A DNA stretch of 64,000 nt. Source: Balaenoptera acutorostrata (lineage: Eukaryota > Chordata > Mammalia > Artiodactyla > Balaenopteridae). Numbering within the stretch: the first letter of the stretch is position 1; the number at the start of each line of letters is the position of its first letter. The stretch spans positions 2,728,001-2,792,000 of the forward strand of contig NC_080075.1 of the NCBI RefSeq assembly GCF_949987535.1, given 5' to 3'. Of the stretch, positions 34,253 through 45,020 are shown one piece after another. Position numbers and translations under genes: made by a program. Below the pieces are notes generated by a model that saw only the letters and a program-made list of their open reading frames with translations, was not told the origin of the DNA and did no database searches.

Positions 34253-35929
34253 TTGTCTTGGAAAGTTCCTGGAGGTTTAGCAGCTTCCGTTAGCCAGTGC
34301 AGGGCAGCCTTGGCACGTTGCTGCCCCAACATCGAATCCCCACCCTTCCTCCAAGTTGTACTTAATAAAAATTCAAACTTGAGCTCTCGGGTGCCTCTGA
34401 ATGAAGTCCCTTTGTGATGCAGTCTTTAAAATGTCGCTTTTGTTTCTGTGTATGTATGTTCTAGTGGGTTTCTTACATCAGAAATAGACTGATTAGTTCT
34501 CGGCTTTCCAGCTAAAAAGCAAATCAAGGCTGGTTACCTTCTCTTTTGCTTCCCCCCCCAAAGCACCATGGGCGGAATGTGCTAAGCTCCTCTGATCCCA
34601 GCATCCCAGGGCCTGCAAAAGTGCCCCCAGGGAACCAGGGAAAGTACCCTCTCCCCGACCTGGCCATTCTCCCCAAGGCTCCTTCAACTAGAGCTTCTCC
34701 ACTTTTCTATTTGATGGACAAGCTTTCTGCATCAGATGGTGTTTGAAGAAGAATTTTGCTGACTGAAAACATTTTCAAGTCCCTGCCTTGGCATTCACGA
34801 TGTTAACTGAAGGAATTGTATGCACCCACACCATTAGTCCCTGACTGGTCAACCACGCTGTTCAAACCGTGCTTGCCTTCCGGCTCCACGAGAATTGCTC
34901 TGAGGATCAGAATGTATTTAGAGAGGAGACGCCTCTGGCACTGGGGTCCAAGATGTCCATCTCCATGGCAACGGTGGGAAACAGAGAACCATTTATTAAA
35001 TAGTTACACTTACGTGTGGAGCTATTTGCCATTCATCCCTGGGGCGACCAGTTAACACTGTAAAGTTGTGAAGAGAAATAAGTGTGTTCAATTTTTATTT
35101 TCCTCTTTGACTCAACCGTTTCTTCCTGGAGGGAAGACCCATTAAGGTACAGCTTTGGTTATCAGGGCTTTGAAGACTCAAAGGCTTGGCAGAAATATTT
35201 GCCAGACACATTAGGCGAGACGCCCTGCAGTTCATGTTGTTCAGCATAGAGTTTTTTTTAACTACTGTGTTAAGAGGTTTATCACACTGACCCCAGGCAT
35301 TATGTATTTACCTTTTATATGTAATTAATTGGTAAGCGCTGTGTATCATAAGTACACTCTGGAAGATCGGGAATGGGAGAAATGGCTTTGTAAGGCATCC
35401 TTGGTACCCTGTCTGCTGGTTTTGATCACACCGCCTGCCAACCTCTCTGTTCTCAGGACAGAGGCATAGGAGATGTGGGAAAACTTTTTACAGCTCTGCC
35501 TCGTGGGGGAAGAATCCACTGATTCAGGTCTGTTTTAGAGGTAAGTTCGAGGAAAATTCTCTCATGTACTTTTTTTTTCCCCTTTGCAGGCAACCTTGTT
35601 AGAGAGGTTAACAAATTTCCTTGTTTAATTTTGTTCTCTTCCTTCATTTGTTCTCATGGAGGGGTTGCTGCTGGGTCTGCCCTTGGCAACGGCTTGATAA
35701 CTACTGTATTCTTAGATTTCATATTGGACTGATTCAAAGAAGTGTAAAGATTATATAAATGGTATTCCGCGGAAGAAGAGATATCAGATGTCATCTCGCA
35801 GATGGTGCGATCGGAGCTGAAGGAGCGATACTGTTCCAGAAGTTCCTTTCAGTTCATTTGGGGACAGATCTCGTTGTGATCTGGAAACGATCAGTGATCT
35901 GAAACTCTATTGTATTCCCCAAATCTTAG
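34253..35929. other. No gene recognised
   Basis: Unique sequence. A very strong acceptor-like string, TTTTTTTTTCCCCTTTGCAG, ends at about 35589 on the plus strand. I found no paired donor that makes a credible exon. Confidence 0.4.
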
Positions 35930-36085
35930 AATCAAAATTTTCAAAGCTTGAGACAAGTTTGGAGTGCATCTGAGTGAGCCCTTTCATTTTACAAGTGAGA
36001 AAACTGATACCCAGATAGGCTCGCCAGCTGCCAGCCGGGAGGAGGCCACACAGCACAGAACCGGCCCAGGCAGTCCCAGCCCGGT
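35930..36085 (-). repeat. Possible MIR-type SINE, antisense
   Basis: CCCTTTCATTTTACAAGTGA followed by GAAAACTGATACCCAGATAG resembles the antisense MIR motif containing TTTTACAGATGAGGAAACTG. It is diverged and lacks clear ends. Confidence 0.5.
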
Positions 36086-38929
36086 TAGTGTGCCCGGGAT
36101 GGAGCTGGGCTTTGGCTGGGAAGCTGAAAGGGCCTGCGGGGAGAGGAATCTGGCCTCTTGTTTGCAGCTTGAGGTACTGACGGGATGGTTTCTCCTATTC
36201 CCCCTTTAAGAAAAAATTAAATAAGAACGTAAGGAGATCAACTGGCAGAATTCTAATCAGTAAAGGGCTCTCTGAACCTAAGCGAGTCCCGAGAGGTGGA
36301 AACTACAGTGGCCTCCATGTTTTCAGGAAAGTGCTGAATTGCTCAGATGGTCCAGATGATGGGACTGGGCAGAAATGGGCCTTCCTTACCTTGAGTCAGA
36401 GGCTCTCAGCGCCCTGATGGTGGCCCCCGCCTGAGCCCGAAGCATGTTGCACCTGAGAGGGAGGGGACTCTAGGGCCGAAGGTCAAGCCTCAACCACACG
36501 GGTGTTGGCAAACCCCAGCAAATGACAAACAGCCTGCCTGCTTGGCAAGCAGGATCGTTTCAGGGAAAGCGAGGCGCGGGGCTGGTCCAGGCACCTTGTA
36601 AAGTCGGCGAGCCTGCTTCCCTCTTGGGCTGCCACCCAGGGCAGCTGTGACTCCAGGCCTGTCCCCCGCCCATCACCAGCGGCTTCCATCGCAGCCCTGG
36701 AGCCCTGGGCAGCCCTGTCTTCCCTGCCACGCCTGGCTAGCCTACCACGCAGCCTGGTGCTGGGCCCTGGGGACCGCAGATGGATTGATTCACCCCCTTC
36801 TTCCCAGGTAAGTGCTTTCACTTTAACGATGGCTGGCTGGGGACAACCTAATCGGATTATTCAGAGGGTAGAAATCTTCAGGGTGACAGCACATCACAAA
36901 GGGGGGAAGCAGAGAGGGGGAGAGGGGGAGGGCTTTGCCCGCTGAGGGGCAGTCGGGCCCTCTGGCCGAGGGACCCAAAAAGGGACAGACGGCGTGGCAT
37001 CTTGGAGGCTTTTCCCTGGCACCGGGTCCTAGGAAACACTCCACGCAGATCTGCTTTTTTGACATTCCCCCAATCACAAAGTAAAGGCTGGCAATGACCT
37101 GGCCGTGTTGGGCCATTTTATAACAAGGTGTGTACAGCGCACGCGCTCTTTCAAGGGGTCGTTCTTACAGGACCCGGGTGCTTTGGGGTGGCCCCGACTC
37201 TGGGGCACCCAGGTTAGGAACTAGACACTCTCCTTAACGTCCCCCTTGTCACACTTCCTTCTCGTCCTGGGGCAGACTTGCGGAGACTCAGAACTCTTTT
37301 TTGTACCATCACGTTGCGTGTTCAGTTCAAACCATTTTCACTGTGTTTCTACACTGTGGTTTAGCATGAGCATAACGTCATGGGAAATGTTTTTTAATTA
37401 ACATCCTGGGAAGGAGGGACCTTGGTGCAGGTGTCTCCCGTCTGCCCGTGTTCCTGCTCTGACAGCCCTTGAAGCATCACCGTACAGTCACTTGCATCCT
37501 GGCGCAGCCCAGAGACCCTGGAAATGTGTTCCTTCCGATGTCCACTCCTAAGTACCTGCTGACTTGAATCACCCACCCTCTCCCGGCTGCCCCGCTGCAC
37601 CCGAGGGCGTTACCACCTGGGACCAGTGGCCCCTCTGCCCGTGACCAGCTCCACCTGTCAGCTGACATCGGGGAGAAGTGACCTGAATAGGATGGGTCAT
37701 TACATCCTGCCTTTCCCCTCCCCATTGGCTGAACCAGTGTGCGTCCCCTCAGGACAACACCAGCCTCAGCTCGGGAGGCTGATGACCATGACCGAGGGGC
37801 ATAAGACGTCTCGGGAAGCGCAGCAGTGATGCCAGGAGACAAGGCACCCGCGTCCCAGGGCTGGAGCGCTCTCTCCACTCCGGGGATGATGACCTGGAGC
37901 CCGTGCCCCCAGGGGTTGGCGTGAGAGGCGTGGTAACCGCCTGAGACCACAAGGCTCACCCGAGCACGGCCACTACCCCTTCTCCCCAGGGAGCAAGCGC
38001 ACAGGTCATCAGGAGAAGAGCACTTGCCTTCTGTGGAGCTCCGTCACTTTCCTTAGATGAACCAGCTCCACAAGAACACACGATCGGCATCTTGCAGACC
38101 ATGCACACACACCCACACACACAAAATCATCACAACACTTCACTTTAGAAGCAGCAGAATCATAGCTGAGGCACCCAGGGATCGTCTGGAGGAGTGTCGG
38201 AGGACGGTAAGTAAGTATGAGCCCCTCCACACCAAGACAGCCTCCCCCGGCAGCGACAACTCAAAATGCAGTGTCAGCGACACCACGGCTGACTTCCTCA
38301 GTGCCAGCCAGGCCTGGGAACTGCTCGGAGCCTCGTGCCACGCACTTAACGGACTTTCCTTAAAGTGGTCCTTTCTGCCAGGGCTGCTCACGGCTCAGGG
38401 AAGTGGTTTCCAGCGCCCAGGAAGAGGGAGCTGCTGGCACGCGCGGTGAGCGTGAGACGTGAGGTTACACGTTTCCGGCACATGCAACCAACACGTCACA
38501 ATCTCTTTACAGGCTCCTTTCCGGAGGGCGTTGGTGTTGGACCTCAGCCTGCCTTCTAGTTCCCTTCACGGCCACAAGCTGCTACGCTCCGGCACGTGGC
38601 CAAGGGGAAGTGTGGTCCCTGTGGCTTCGGCCAGGGCCCCGGAGCCAGCTCCAGAGGCGTCCCGAGAATCTCCACGGCACGACCACCTACGGGCCACCAG
38701 CTTATCCCCTAGAGAGAGCCTTGGCTTGACCTCTGCTTCCTGCTGGTTTCCCAGCTTATCTGTCAGGCCCTGGACACACTTTGTGGTGCATCCAAGCCCT
38801 GCTCTTCCTTCAAGGCCAAGTCCAAATTCCACTTCCTCTATGAAATCCTGTGGCCAGAGGTAGTAATTGCATCATGACGCCTTGCAAACACGTAAGGTTT
38901 TATAGCTTTGGTTTACATCATCTCATTAC
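36086..38929. other. Unique GC-rich sequence; short CA tract; no gene recognised
   Basis: Several open frames of 110-160 codons occur but have no recognisable domains. A CA tract lies at 38104-38123. A combined acceptor-donor motif is at 36790-36813 (see findings). A good donor-like string (GACGGTAAGTAAG) is near 38206 without a partner acceptor. Confidence 0.4.
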
Positions 38930-39065
38930 AACTTCCTAGAATCTCGGAGCTGGAAAGCCTTGGAGCATCACGCTGTGGTTTTATGGATGAAGAAGCTGAG
39001 GTCCCAGGGGGCTGAGCACACAAGGTGCCCTGTGGTTGGCAGGGTGAGAAGGATCTGGGCTCGCT
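38930..39065 (-). repeat. MIR-like or related ancient SINE, antisense
   Basis: TAGAATCTCGGAGCTGGAAA, TTTTATGGATGAAGAAGCTG and GAGGTCCCAGGGGGCTGAG match the general antisense MIR layout (a block like GATGAGGAAACTGAGG, then a run ending near GGATCTGGGCTC). Confidence 0.55.
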
Positions 39066-39589
39066 TGTCCACCGGGAGAGCAGTGCATCTATCGGGGGCT
39101 CCCTGTGGGGTCACCCCACCTGCCTACTGCAGAAGAAATAACTGAGCCGAGACTCGCCCAAGACCACCCGGCCAGTCCCACCGGCCTTTTTCGTGTGCAG
39201 GTGACTGTCCCCTCGGCCGGTGCTGGGCAGGAGACCAAGCTGCCCCGTCACATCCGGGAGTTCTTAGTGCAGAGAGGCTCTGGGGACGAGGGGGGAGGTT
39301 CATTCCATCACTCACACGACCCTCCGCCTTGCTGTCTCCAGCTGCTATTGTTACATCTGTGACCCCTGTAAGGTCCCCAAGAGAGAACAGGGCGGGTGTT
39401 CAGTAGTTCACATCCCGCTAGACCCCCTGCTGCCCCATTTCACAGTTCCGGTCCCTTCTGCAGGGCCTTCCACGGGGTGGAGCTCGGTGGGTGGAGAGGG
39501 ACGCTGGTCCAACCTCTGTTTTACCTGCTTCAGAAGCAAAGGGGGGCAGGAAGCAGTGAGAGCACAGCCCTCTGCCTGCCTGCGAGAGG
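39066..39589. other. No gene recognised
   Basis: Unique GC-rich sequence. No gene or repeat I can name. Confidence 0.4.
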
Positions 39590-39920
39590 TGTCGGCTTCC
39601 TCCCGGGGGGCGGGGCGGGCAGGTGGGCACGGCCAAGGGGAGAGGCTGGCAGTCGCCTCCTCCCAGACCTGCCTGCCCGGGAGGACTCTGCCCTGGCAGA
39701 CGGCGGTCACACCAGCCAGCACTCGCCTGACACCGCTCTGCCGTCTCCACACGCCAGGGCCAGAGCCATCACCTCCGGGGACCAGGCGCCCGACCTTCTC
39801 CCGGCTCCTCGCGCTGCGCCGGCCTGCCCAGCAGAGCGGCCCAAGGCCTCGGGCCCTAAAGAATCCGGGGGTTGTGCTTCACCCACGGTTCCCGCAAGCG
39901 GCCTTTGTGTAGCCAGCTCC
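39590..39920. promoter_or_regulatory. CpG-rich block
   Basis: I counted roughly 25 CpG dinucleotides in about 330 bp of GC-rich sequence, with runs such as GGGGGGCGGGGCGGGC and CTCGCGCTGCGCCGG. It may be a small CpG island. Overlapping open frames on both strands (for example 39396-40139, 247 codons) look like by-products of high GC content. No gene start is evident. Confidence 0.35.
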
Positions 39921-41074
39921 CCAGTGCCCCCAGCTCCGGGGGCTGCTCAGAGAGCAGGAGACCCCGTGGGGACCCTTCTGAGGTCTCCCTGCCCATCCTT
40001 CCCACAAGGGCGCCAGACAGAGCCCTCGGCAGTGATGCCACCAAGGCCCAGCCAGAACACCCCCTGCACAGGGGCACCTGGAGATTCTGGTCCCTCACCA
40101 CAATCGTTTCTCTTTTCTTATTATCTTTCTTGGAATTGATGGCTTTGTTCAGATCCCCGGCTCCGGTTCCTTTCCGGGGTGCGTCACAGCAGGTGGACAG
40201 GGGGACCGCTCTGCTGGGGGAACCTGGCCGGTCCCCAAGGTGTTGGGACTGGTGCTGCCCTCACAAAGCCAAAGAGCCCCTTGATGGCCTGCTTGAGGTC
40301 CTGATGGGCTCAAGCTGTCTGCTGGGCTTGGACATTTCTCTAGAAGTTTCCCATTAAATGCATATCATATGGAAAACTTAAAACTCATTGGTTTGTGTAG
40401 TAAATCATACTTATCCCTAAACAAGCACAATGTCCTAAAGAAATGAGACTCAGCAGTTAATTTTTGCTTGTGGGTACAGATTAGCTTTTTCACCTGAAAC
40501 ACAGAAGAGCTGGACTAATCTCTCAAGACGACTTTTAACAACAGATATACGCTTTTGGAGTCTAGAGAGGGATGTAGTGGAGAGTTTAAAGGGAAGAGCC
40601 CTGAGGGTCCCCATTTGTGGTACCAGGTTTAGGAAACCGTGCGAGGCCCTGCCAACCCCTCCATTCCGGGAGGGCCCTTGGGATCCCAGTCGGTCAGGCT
40701 GGAGGGCTTCTCTCCTTTGGGATGTACCCAAACCCGGGGAAGGGTGCAGAGGAGCTTGACCTGGAGTGATATTCCTGGCACTGTGGTGAGTACAGCCCAG
40801 GGGATCCCCTGTCTCTATGACACCCCAGCTATGGGGGACGGGGGAGGAGCGGGGCCAGGTCTGCACGTTTGCTCTGTTTCTCTGAGCAAAAGCCCTTCTT
40901 TCCGGGATTCAGAAACAATCGTACACAGGCAGTCATGGGATTTAAAATGGCAAACAGTGACCATGGGAAATACGTTAACAAGACAATGAAGGAAATAGCC
41001 CCGGCAATGAAGTCCCGTTTTGTCACATGCACCAGGCTTGATGGCTCTGTTCCTGCCCCTCGCTGCTTGGACAC
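39921..41074. other. No gene recognised
   Basis: I see no gene. CTGTGGTGAGTACAG near 40780 is a good donor-like string without a supported exon. Confidence 0.4.
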
Positions 41075-41455
41075 ATCACCACGCACATCGTGGCTTGAAA
41101 GAACGCAAATTTATCATCTCACATTTCTGTAGGTTAGGAGTCCAACCTGGGCCTCACCGGACTAAAATCAAGGCGTCAACGGGTCTGTGTTCCTCTCTGG
41201 AGGTCTAAAGGAGCGTCCACGTCCGTGCCTTTTTCAGCATCTAGGGAGCATTCACACGCCCCGGCTCACGGCCCCGTCTTCCTCTTCAAAGCCGGCGATG
41301 GCGGGTTGAGACCTTCTCACATGGTCAGACCTTGTCTGACCTACTCCTTTCTTCCCTCCTCCACGTTTAAGGAGCCCTGCGATCACACTGGGCCCGCTCA
41401 GATGACCCAGGATTATCTGCCTGTTTTAAGGTCGTTGGTTAGCCCCTTTAAGTCC
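41075..41455 (-). repeat. MLT1-type LTR, minus strand
   Basis: Antisense MLT1 blocks appear in order. They are AAATTTATCATCTCACATTT, GTAGGTTAGGAGTCCA, AAATCAAGGCGTCAACGGGT, TTTAAGGAGCCCTGCGATCA, and GATGACCCAGGATTATCTGC with TTTTAAGGTCG. It faces the plus-strand LTR that starts at 41466. Confidence 0.7.
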
Positions 41456-41465
41456 TTTTTGTCAT

Positions 41466-41735
41466 GTGTTACCAGGTGAATTGTGTCTCCTTCCCCAAAA
41501 AATGGTACATTGAAGTTCTAATCCCCAGGACCTCAGAACGTGACCTTGCTTGGAAACAGGGTCTGGGCAGATGTAACGAGTTGAGATGAAGTCGTAGCAG
41601 AGTAGACTGGGATCCTGATCCCATATGACTGGCATCCTCATAAGAAGATGTCCGTGTGATCCCACAGACACCGGGGAGAGCACCAGGTGGAGATGCCGGC
41701 AGAGACTCGGGCGATGAGGACCAGCCAGTGGCGCC
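41466..41735 (+). repeat. MaLR-type LTR, plus strand
   Basis: It starts TGTTACCAGGTGAATTGTGT. It continues with GAAGTTCTAATCCCCAGGAC, CTCAGAACGTGACCTTGCTT, GAGTTGAGATGAAGTCG and ATCCTCATAAGAAGATG, the order of an ERVL-MaLR LTR. The right end is vague. Confidence 0.75.
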
Positions 41736-42036
41736 TGGGGACCTGGCACCAACGCGGATGCCCTGCTGCTGCTCTGGCTGTGACGTGGGAACCGATCCCA
41801 TGTTTCTGACCCGGCATCTCACTTCTGCCAGACTCTGCAAATCCGGGGGCTAACAGGTTAGCTTGCAGGTAAGACGAATCTCAGGCCCCTCGGTTACTGA
41901 CAAAGGGAGATGCAGGCAGAAAGTCTGCAGAGCGGGAGAGCAGCAGCGGAGCGTTGCCACCAACTGAACGAGTCAACGTTCGGGTCAGACGTCCCCGCGC
42001 TTTAGCTCACCTGCTTTGGGCATCGCTTGTCTACCC

Positions 42037-42177
42037 CAGTGGCTCTCCCAGTGAGGCCCCGGGCCCGCAGCATCGGCATCACGTGGGATCCTGTTAGCCA
42101 CGCGGATTCCTGGGCCCCATCCCGGACTCTGTGACGAGCCTCCAGGGGACGCAGATGTGACCCCCTGGGAACCACTG
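42037..42177. mobile_element. MER20-like hAT element
   Basis: The inverted ends are CAGTGGCTCTCCC and GGGAACCACTG. The body has AGCATCGGCATCACGTGGGA and GGATTCCTGGGCCCC. The flanking 8-mers, GTCTACCC (42029-42036) and GCCCGCCC (42178-42185), agree at five positions and differ only by transitions. That is compatible with a decayed 8-bp hAT target duplication. Confidence 0.75.
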
Positions 42178-42185
42178 GCCCGCCC

Positions 42186-43111
42186 TGTGGTCAGCACTGC
42201 GGCCGCAGGAGCTTGGCGTGGGCACAGGGAGAGCTTCCGGGGCCACTGAGGCCTGGGTGGGAGAGAGGCCAGGAGACAAGACTTCCCCTGTCCGCTCTCT
42301 GAGGCTCCCCTGCCTCTGCTTCTGCGGACGGGATGGAGTTTCTGCATTTTCCACAAACTTTGCCCTCTCGGCCCTCACCCCTAAAGGAGATCAGGCCTTT
42401 CTCTAAAAGTACACGCTGAAACACGCGGTGAAATCTGGCCACCCATTCTCAAAGACGCAACCTGGACCCACCTGCTTGACTGTTCCCTGCCCCGGCTCTC
42501 CCCCGCCCTGGAAAGAAGGGTCATAAAAAGAGGGATGGGGGCTGGGAAGGGGATTTCTGGGTCTCTCGGAGGGAAGCTTTGCCCACAGTGAGAAGTAACC
42601 TGAGGGGGGCCCTGCAGACGTGCCCGGCGGGGTCCTTGCACGTGGAGGGGGCCTCACCTGGCTGGGAGGGGGCCTCAGTTCTCTCCGATGGAGGCAGGGA
42701 GGCTGCAAGAGAAGAAAGGAGTGAGCGAAGTCTTAGGAAAGAGGGGGAGGCGTTCTGTGTGCGTCCAAGTGACCTCCAGGCCAGAGCAGAACACAAAGGC
42801 TGCAGGGATCCTCCAAAGACTTTCAGGGGACCAGGGACACAAAACAGATCCCACAGTGCACGGGGGAAGTGCCCGTGTGGGTCTCCAAGTGACCCACGCA
42901 AAATGTTTCTTTTTCTTCCCTCGGGTGATAATTACCTTGAAAATCCTCCTCGGTCCCGGAGCTTCTGAACAGAGTAAATTAGGATGAACAATATTCTTAC
43001 CATGAAGAAATAGCGTAGAGGAAAGAAAACCATCCCTGACAGGGATCTTAGGGGAGTTTTTTCCTAACCATGATTTTGTCCTCCCCCCACTGCCAGATAA
43101 ATCACAGCACC
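42186..43111. other. No gene recognised
   Basis: GC-rich sequence with several short open frames on both strands, none recognised. Confidence 0.4.
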
Positions 43112-43127
43112 AAAAATATCCCATTCA
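43112..43127 (+). repeat. Target-site duplication of the U6-L1 chimera
   Basis: AAAAATATCCCATTCA is repeated with one mismatch (AAAAATATTCCATTCA) at 43335-43350, just after the 3' poly(A). Confidence 0.92.
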
Positions 43128-43228
43128 GTGCTCGCTTCGGCAGCACATATACTAAAGTTGGAACGGTACAGACAAGATTACCCCTGCGCAAGGATGACAT
43201 GCAAATTCGTGAAGCGTTCCCTATTTTT
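43128..43228 (+). pseudogene. U6 snRNA retropseudogene
   Basis: The copy begins at the true U6 5' end (GTGCTCGCTTCGGCAGCAC) and runs to the terminal T-run. U6 is the catalytic spliceosomal RNA. Here the ACAGAGA box reads ACAGACA. Six bases (GCATGG) are lost after GATTA, which destroys the AGC catalytic triad, so the RNA could not work in splicing. No upstream polymerase III U6 promoter is evident. The copy is fused directly to an L1 3' end and shares its target-site duplication, so it was made by L1 reverse transcriptase. Confidence 0.96.
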
Positions 43229-43334
43229 AGGAGATATGGGGATATATGCATATGTATAGCTGATTCACTTTGTTATAAAGCAGAAACTAGCACACCGTTG
43301 TAAAGCAATTATACTCCAATAAAGATGTTTAAAA
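43229..43334 (+). mobile_element. L1 3' end fused to U6
   Basis: Directly after the U6 T-run comes GATATGGGGATATATGCATA, then GCTGATTCACTTTGTTATAA, TTGTAAAGCAATTATACTCC and AATAAAGATGTTT plus poly(A). This is the last hundred or so bases of the L1 3' untranslated region. It forms one insertion with the U6 sequence. Confidence 0.95.
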
Positions 43335-43350
43335 AAAAATATTCCATTCA

Positions 43351-44384
43351 CTACACACGAAGAGCTTTATTTACTAGTTAATAAAATGCTCAGAGCGGCA
43401 GCAGAAAAAATTTTGATACCAAAGCTTAATTTATCCAGACCCTTTTGTCAAATCATAATAAAGGGTTTACAAGGAACAGATCTTGCTTGGAATGGGCTGG
43501 CCACCCTGTGGGGGTGAGCGGCCCTCTCTGTGCACATCGTCCTTCAGTCTTTCCGTTGACACCTCCCACCCTGGGAATGTATCCTGGGATCTATGGGATC
43601 CTGCATTTAATCCATTAATACCTTAGCTTCCTGTGAGCGACCACAGACCGCTGAAGATGCCCAGTGGGTCCTGCTCGTGAAGGATGTACGGAACATTTTA
43701 TTAGTGAATTACCGACGCACCTAGGGTTGCTCCTTACTGTGAACAAGCTTCTTCCGGGCGAGTTCTCTTGACTAGATTTGTGGCATCCCCTACCCACACG
43801 TCCACCCTTAAAACTGTCTATTTTTGTGGGCTGAGATTTTTTTCACTTTGAAAGGGACAGTCTAGGCCCATCCAGGCGAAGGCATTAGCCACCACCTTAA
43901 GGGAACCCGCATCGCTGGCCCTGCGTGCAGCCGTCATACGGGGTCACGTGGATGTGGCCCAGTCGTCTCAGAGTGGGGACCCGGCCCCTGAGCTGGGGCA
44001 GAGAGGAGCGTGGCCTCCGTCCGTCAGCATCACACGATGGATCCAGAAATGTGGTCCGTAAGGGCTGCTGGAAGGGGCAGCAGGAGGTTCGGACCAGGAA
44101 CGACCAGGCAGGTGTAGCCTTGGAGGAGAGAGGCGGCTCTTATCCATGTTTGCAGTTGGGGTGCAGTGTCCGGGGCAAAGCCAGGCTTCAGACCTGCCAG
44201 TCAGCGAGAAGGTGGCCCGAGGCCATAAAGAGGAGGGTGTAAGTCGGCATCTGTTGAAACCCTGGGAAAAGGAGTTTAAAATCCGGCAGGAGGACCAGGG
44301 GTCCGGAAGGGGTCCGGACCCGCTGGCCATGGGAGGGAATCACAAGCAGCCCTGGCTTCTGGCCTGTCCTTCCAGCCAGGGGAC
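43351..44384. other. No gene recognised
   Basis: Unique sequence. I see no gene and no repeat I can name. Confidence 0.4.
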
Positions 44385-44480
44385 CAGATCTCATGCCAGC
44401 TCTGCCCCTTGTGCTCTGCGGCCCTGGACGTCCACCTCACCTCGCTGGCCCCTGTGTCCCCGCCTGGAAAGTCCGCACCC
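44385..44480 (+). repeat. Possible MIR SINE
   Basis: CATGCCAGCTCTGCCCCTTG and a run ending CGCCTGGAAAG resemble the MIR core (a block like GGCTCTGCCACTTA, then the CTCATCTGTAAAATG end), in a GC-drifted form. Confidence 0.4.
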
Positions 44481-44711
44481 TGGGCTCGCTGGGGGCCTGG
44501 GCCCCTCTGGCTCTCATGTCTCCCCCTGGTGGCCGTCCCTCATGCCTGTCAGAACCGTGGTCCAGCAGACACAGCCTCACCCCAGCTCAAGTGTTTCCGG
44601 AACACTCTGGCAGGGATCGTGCCTGCGTGGTCCACAGCACCCTAGAGTAAGCCCCCGATCCTGACTGCTCCGTTGCCTCGTCCCTCACGGGGCTTCCTCT
44701 CTGCTCTGCAG

Positions 44712-44772
44712 GAAACTTTGGCCCTGGACCACAGGGCCCGGCCGCTCTCCCCTCCCCATGCTGGGCTGGCAG
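44712..44772 (+). other. Candidate exon 1 (61 bp), function unknown
   Basis: The block is preceded by a strong acceptor (CTTCCTCTCTGCTCTGCAG) and followed by a strong donor (CAG/GTGAGG). It leaves one base of an open codon, which fits the two leading bases needed by the only open frame of the next candidate exon. I recognise no domain in the translation. It could equally be part of a non-coding RNA, or chance in GC-rich sequence. Confidence 0.35.
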
Positions 44773-44881
44773 GTGAGGAATTACTCATGTGGCTAAAAAG
44801 GGGCATCAGGGAACGCCCGCCCCCCGGCCCTGCCTAGAGTCTCCCGACCTGTCTTTCCCCTCACTCTTTTCTTTCCTGCAG

Positions 44882-45020
44882 GGCTGATGCTGGGGGCGAG
44901 AAGCCCCCCTGAGCTGACAGACTGTGGCCTTACTGGGGCCCCAGGGGCCTCCCCGCCTGACCAGGTGCCCCAGGGTGTGGGATGCTGGCCTGGAGGGGAC
45001 CTGAGCCCAGAGACCCACAG
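44882..45020 (+). other. Candidate exon 2 (139 bp), function unknown
   Basis: A near-ideal polypyrimidine tract and acceptor end at 44881 (ACTCTTTTCTTTCCTGCAG). A donor, CAG/GTATGT, follows 45020. The intervening intron from the previous candidate exon would be 109 bp. Of the three frames, two hit stops at once and one is open throughout. The open one is in phase with candidate exon 1, and both together give 200 bp of open frame. I do not recognise the protein, which is rich in proline and glycine. Confidence 0.38.

Noticed and set aside
35565..35650. Exon following the strong acceptor-like TTTTTTTTTCCCCTTTGCAG
   Set aside because: No donor at a sensible distance gives a credible exon, and such strings occur by chance in T-rich DNA.
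39396..40139. 247-codon open frame, plus strand
   Set aside because: Proline-, alanine- and serine-rich translation with overlapping frames on both strands. No domain and no supporting splice sites.
43128..43228. Functional U6 snRNA gene
   Set aside because: It is flanked by a retrotransposition target duplication, lacks six bases including the catalytic triad, has a changed ACAGAGA box and no evident upstream promoter.
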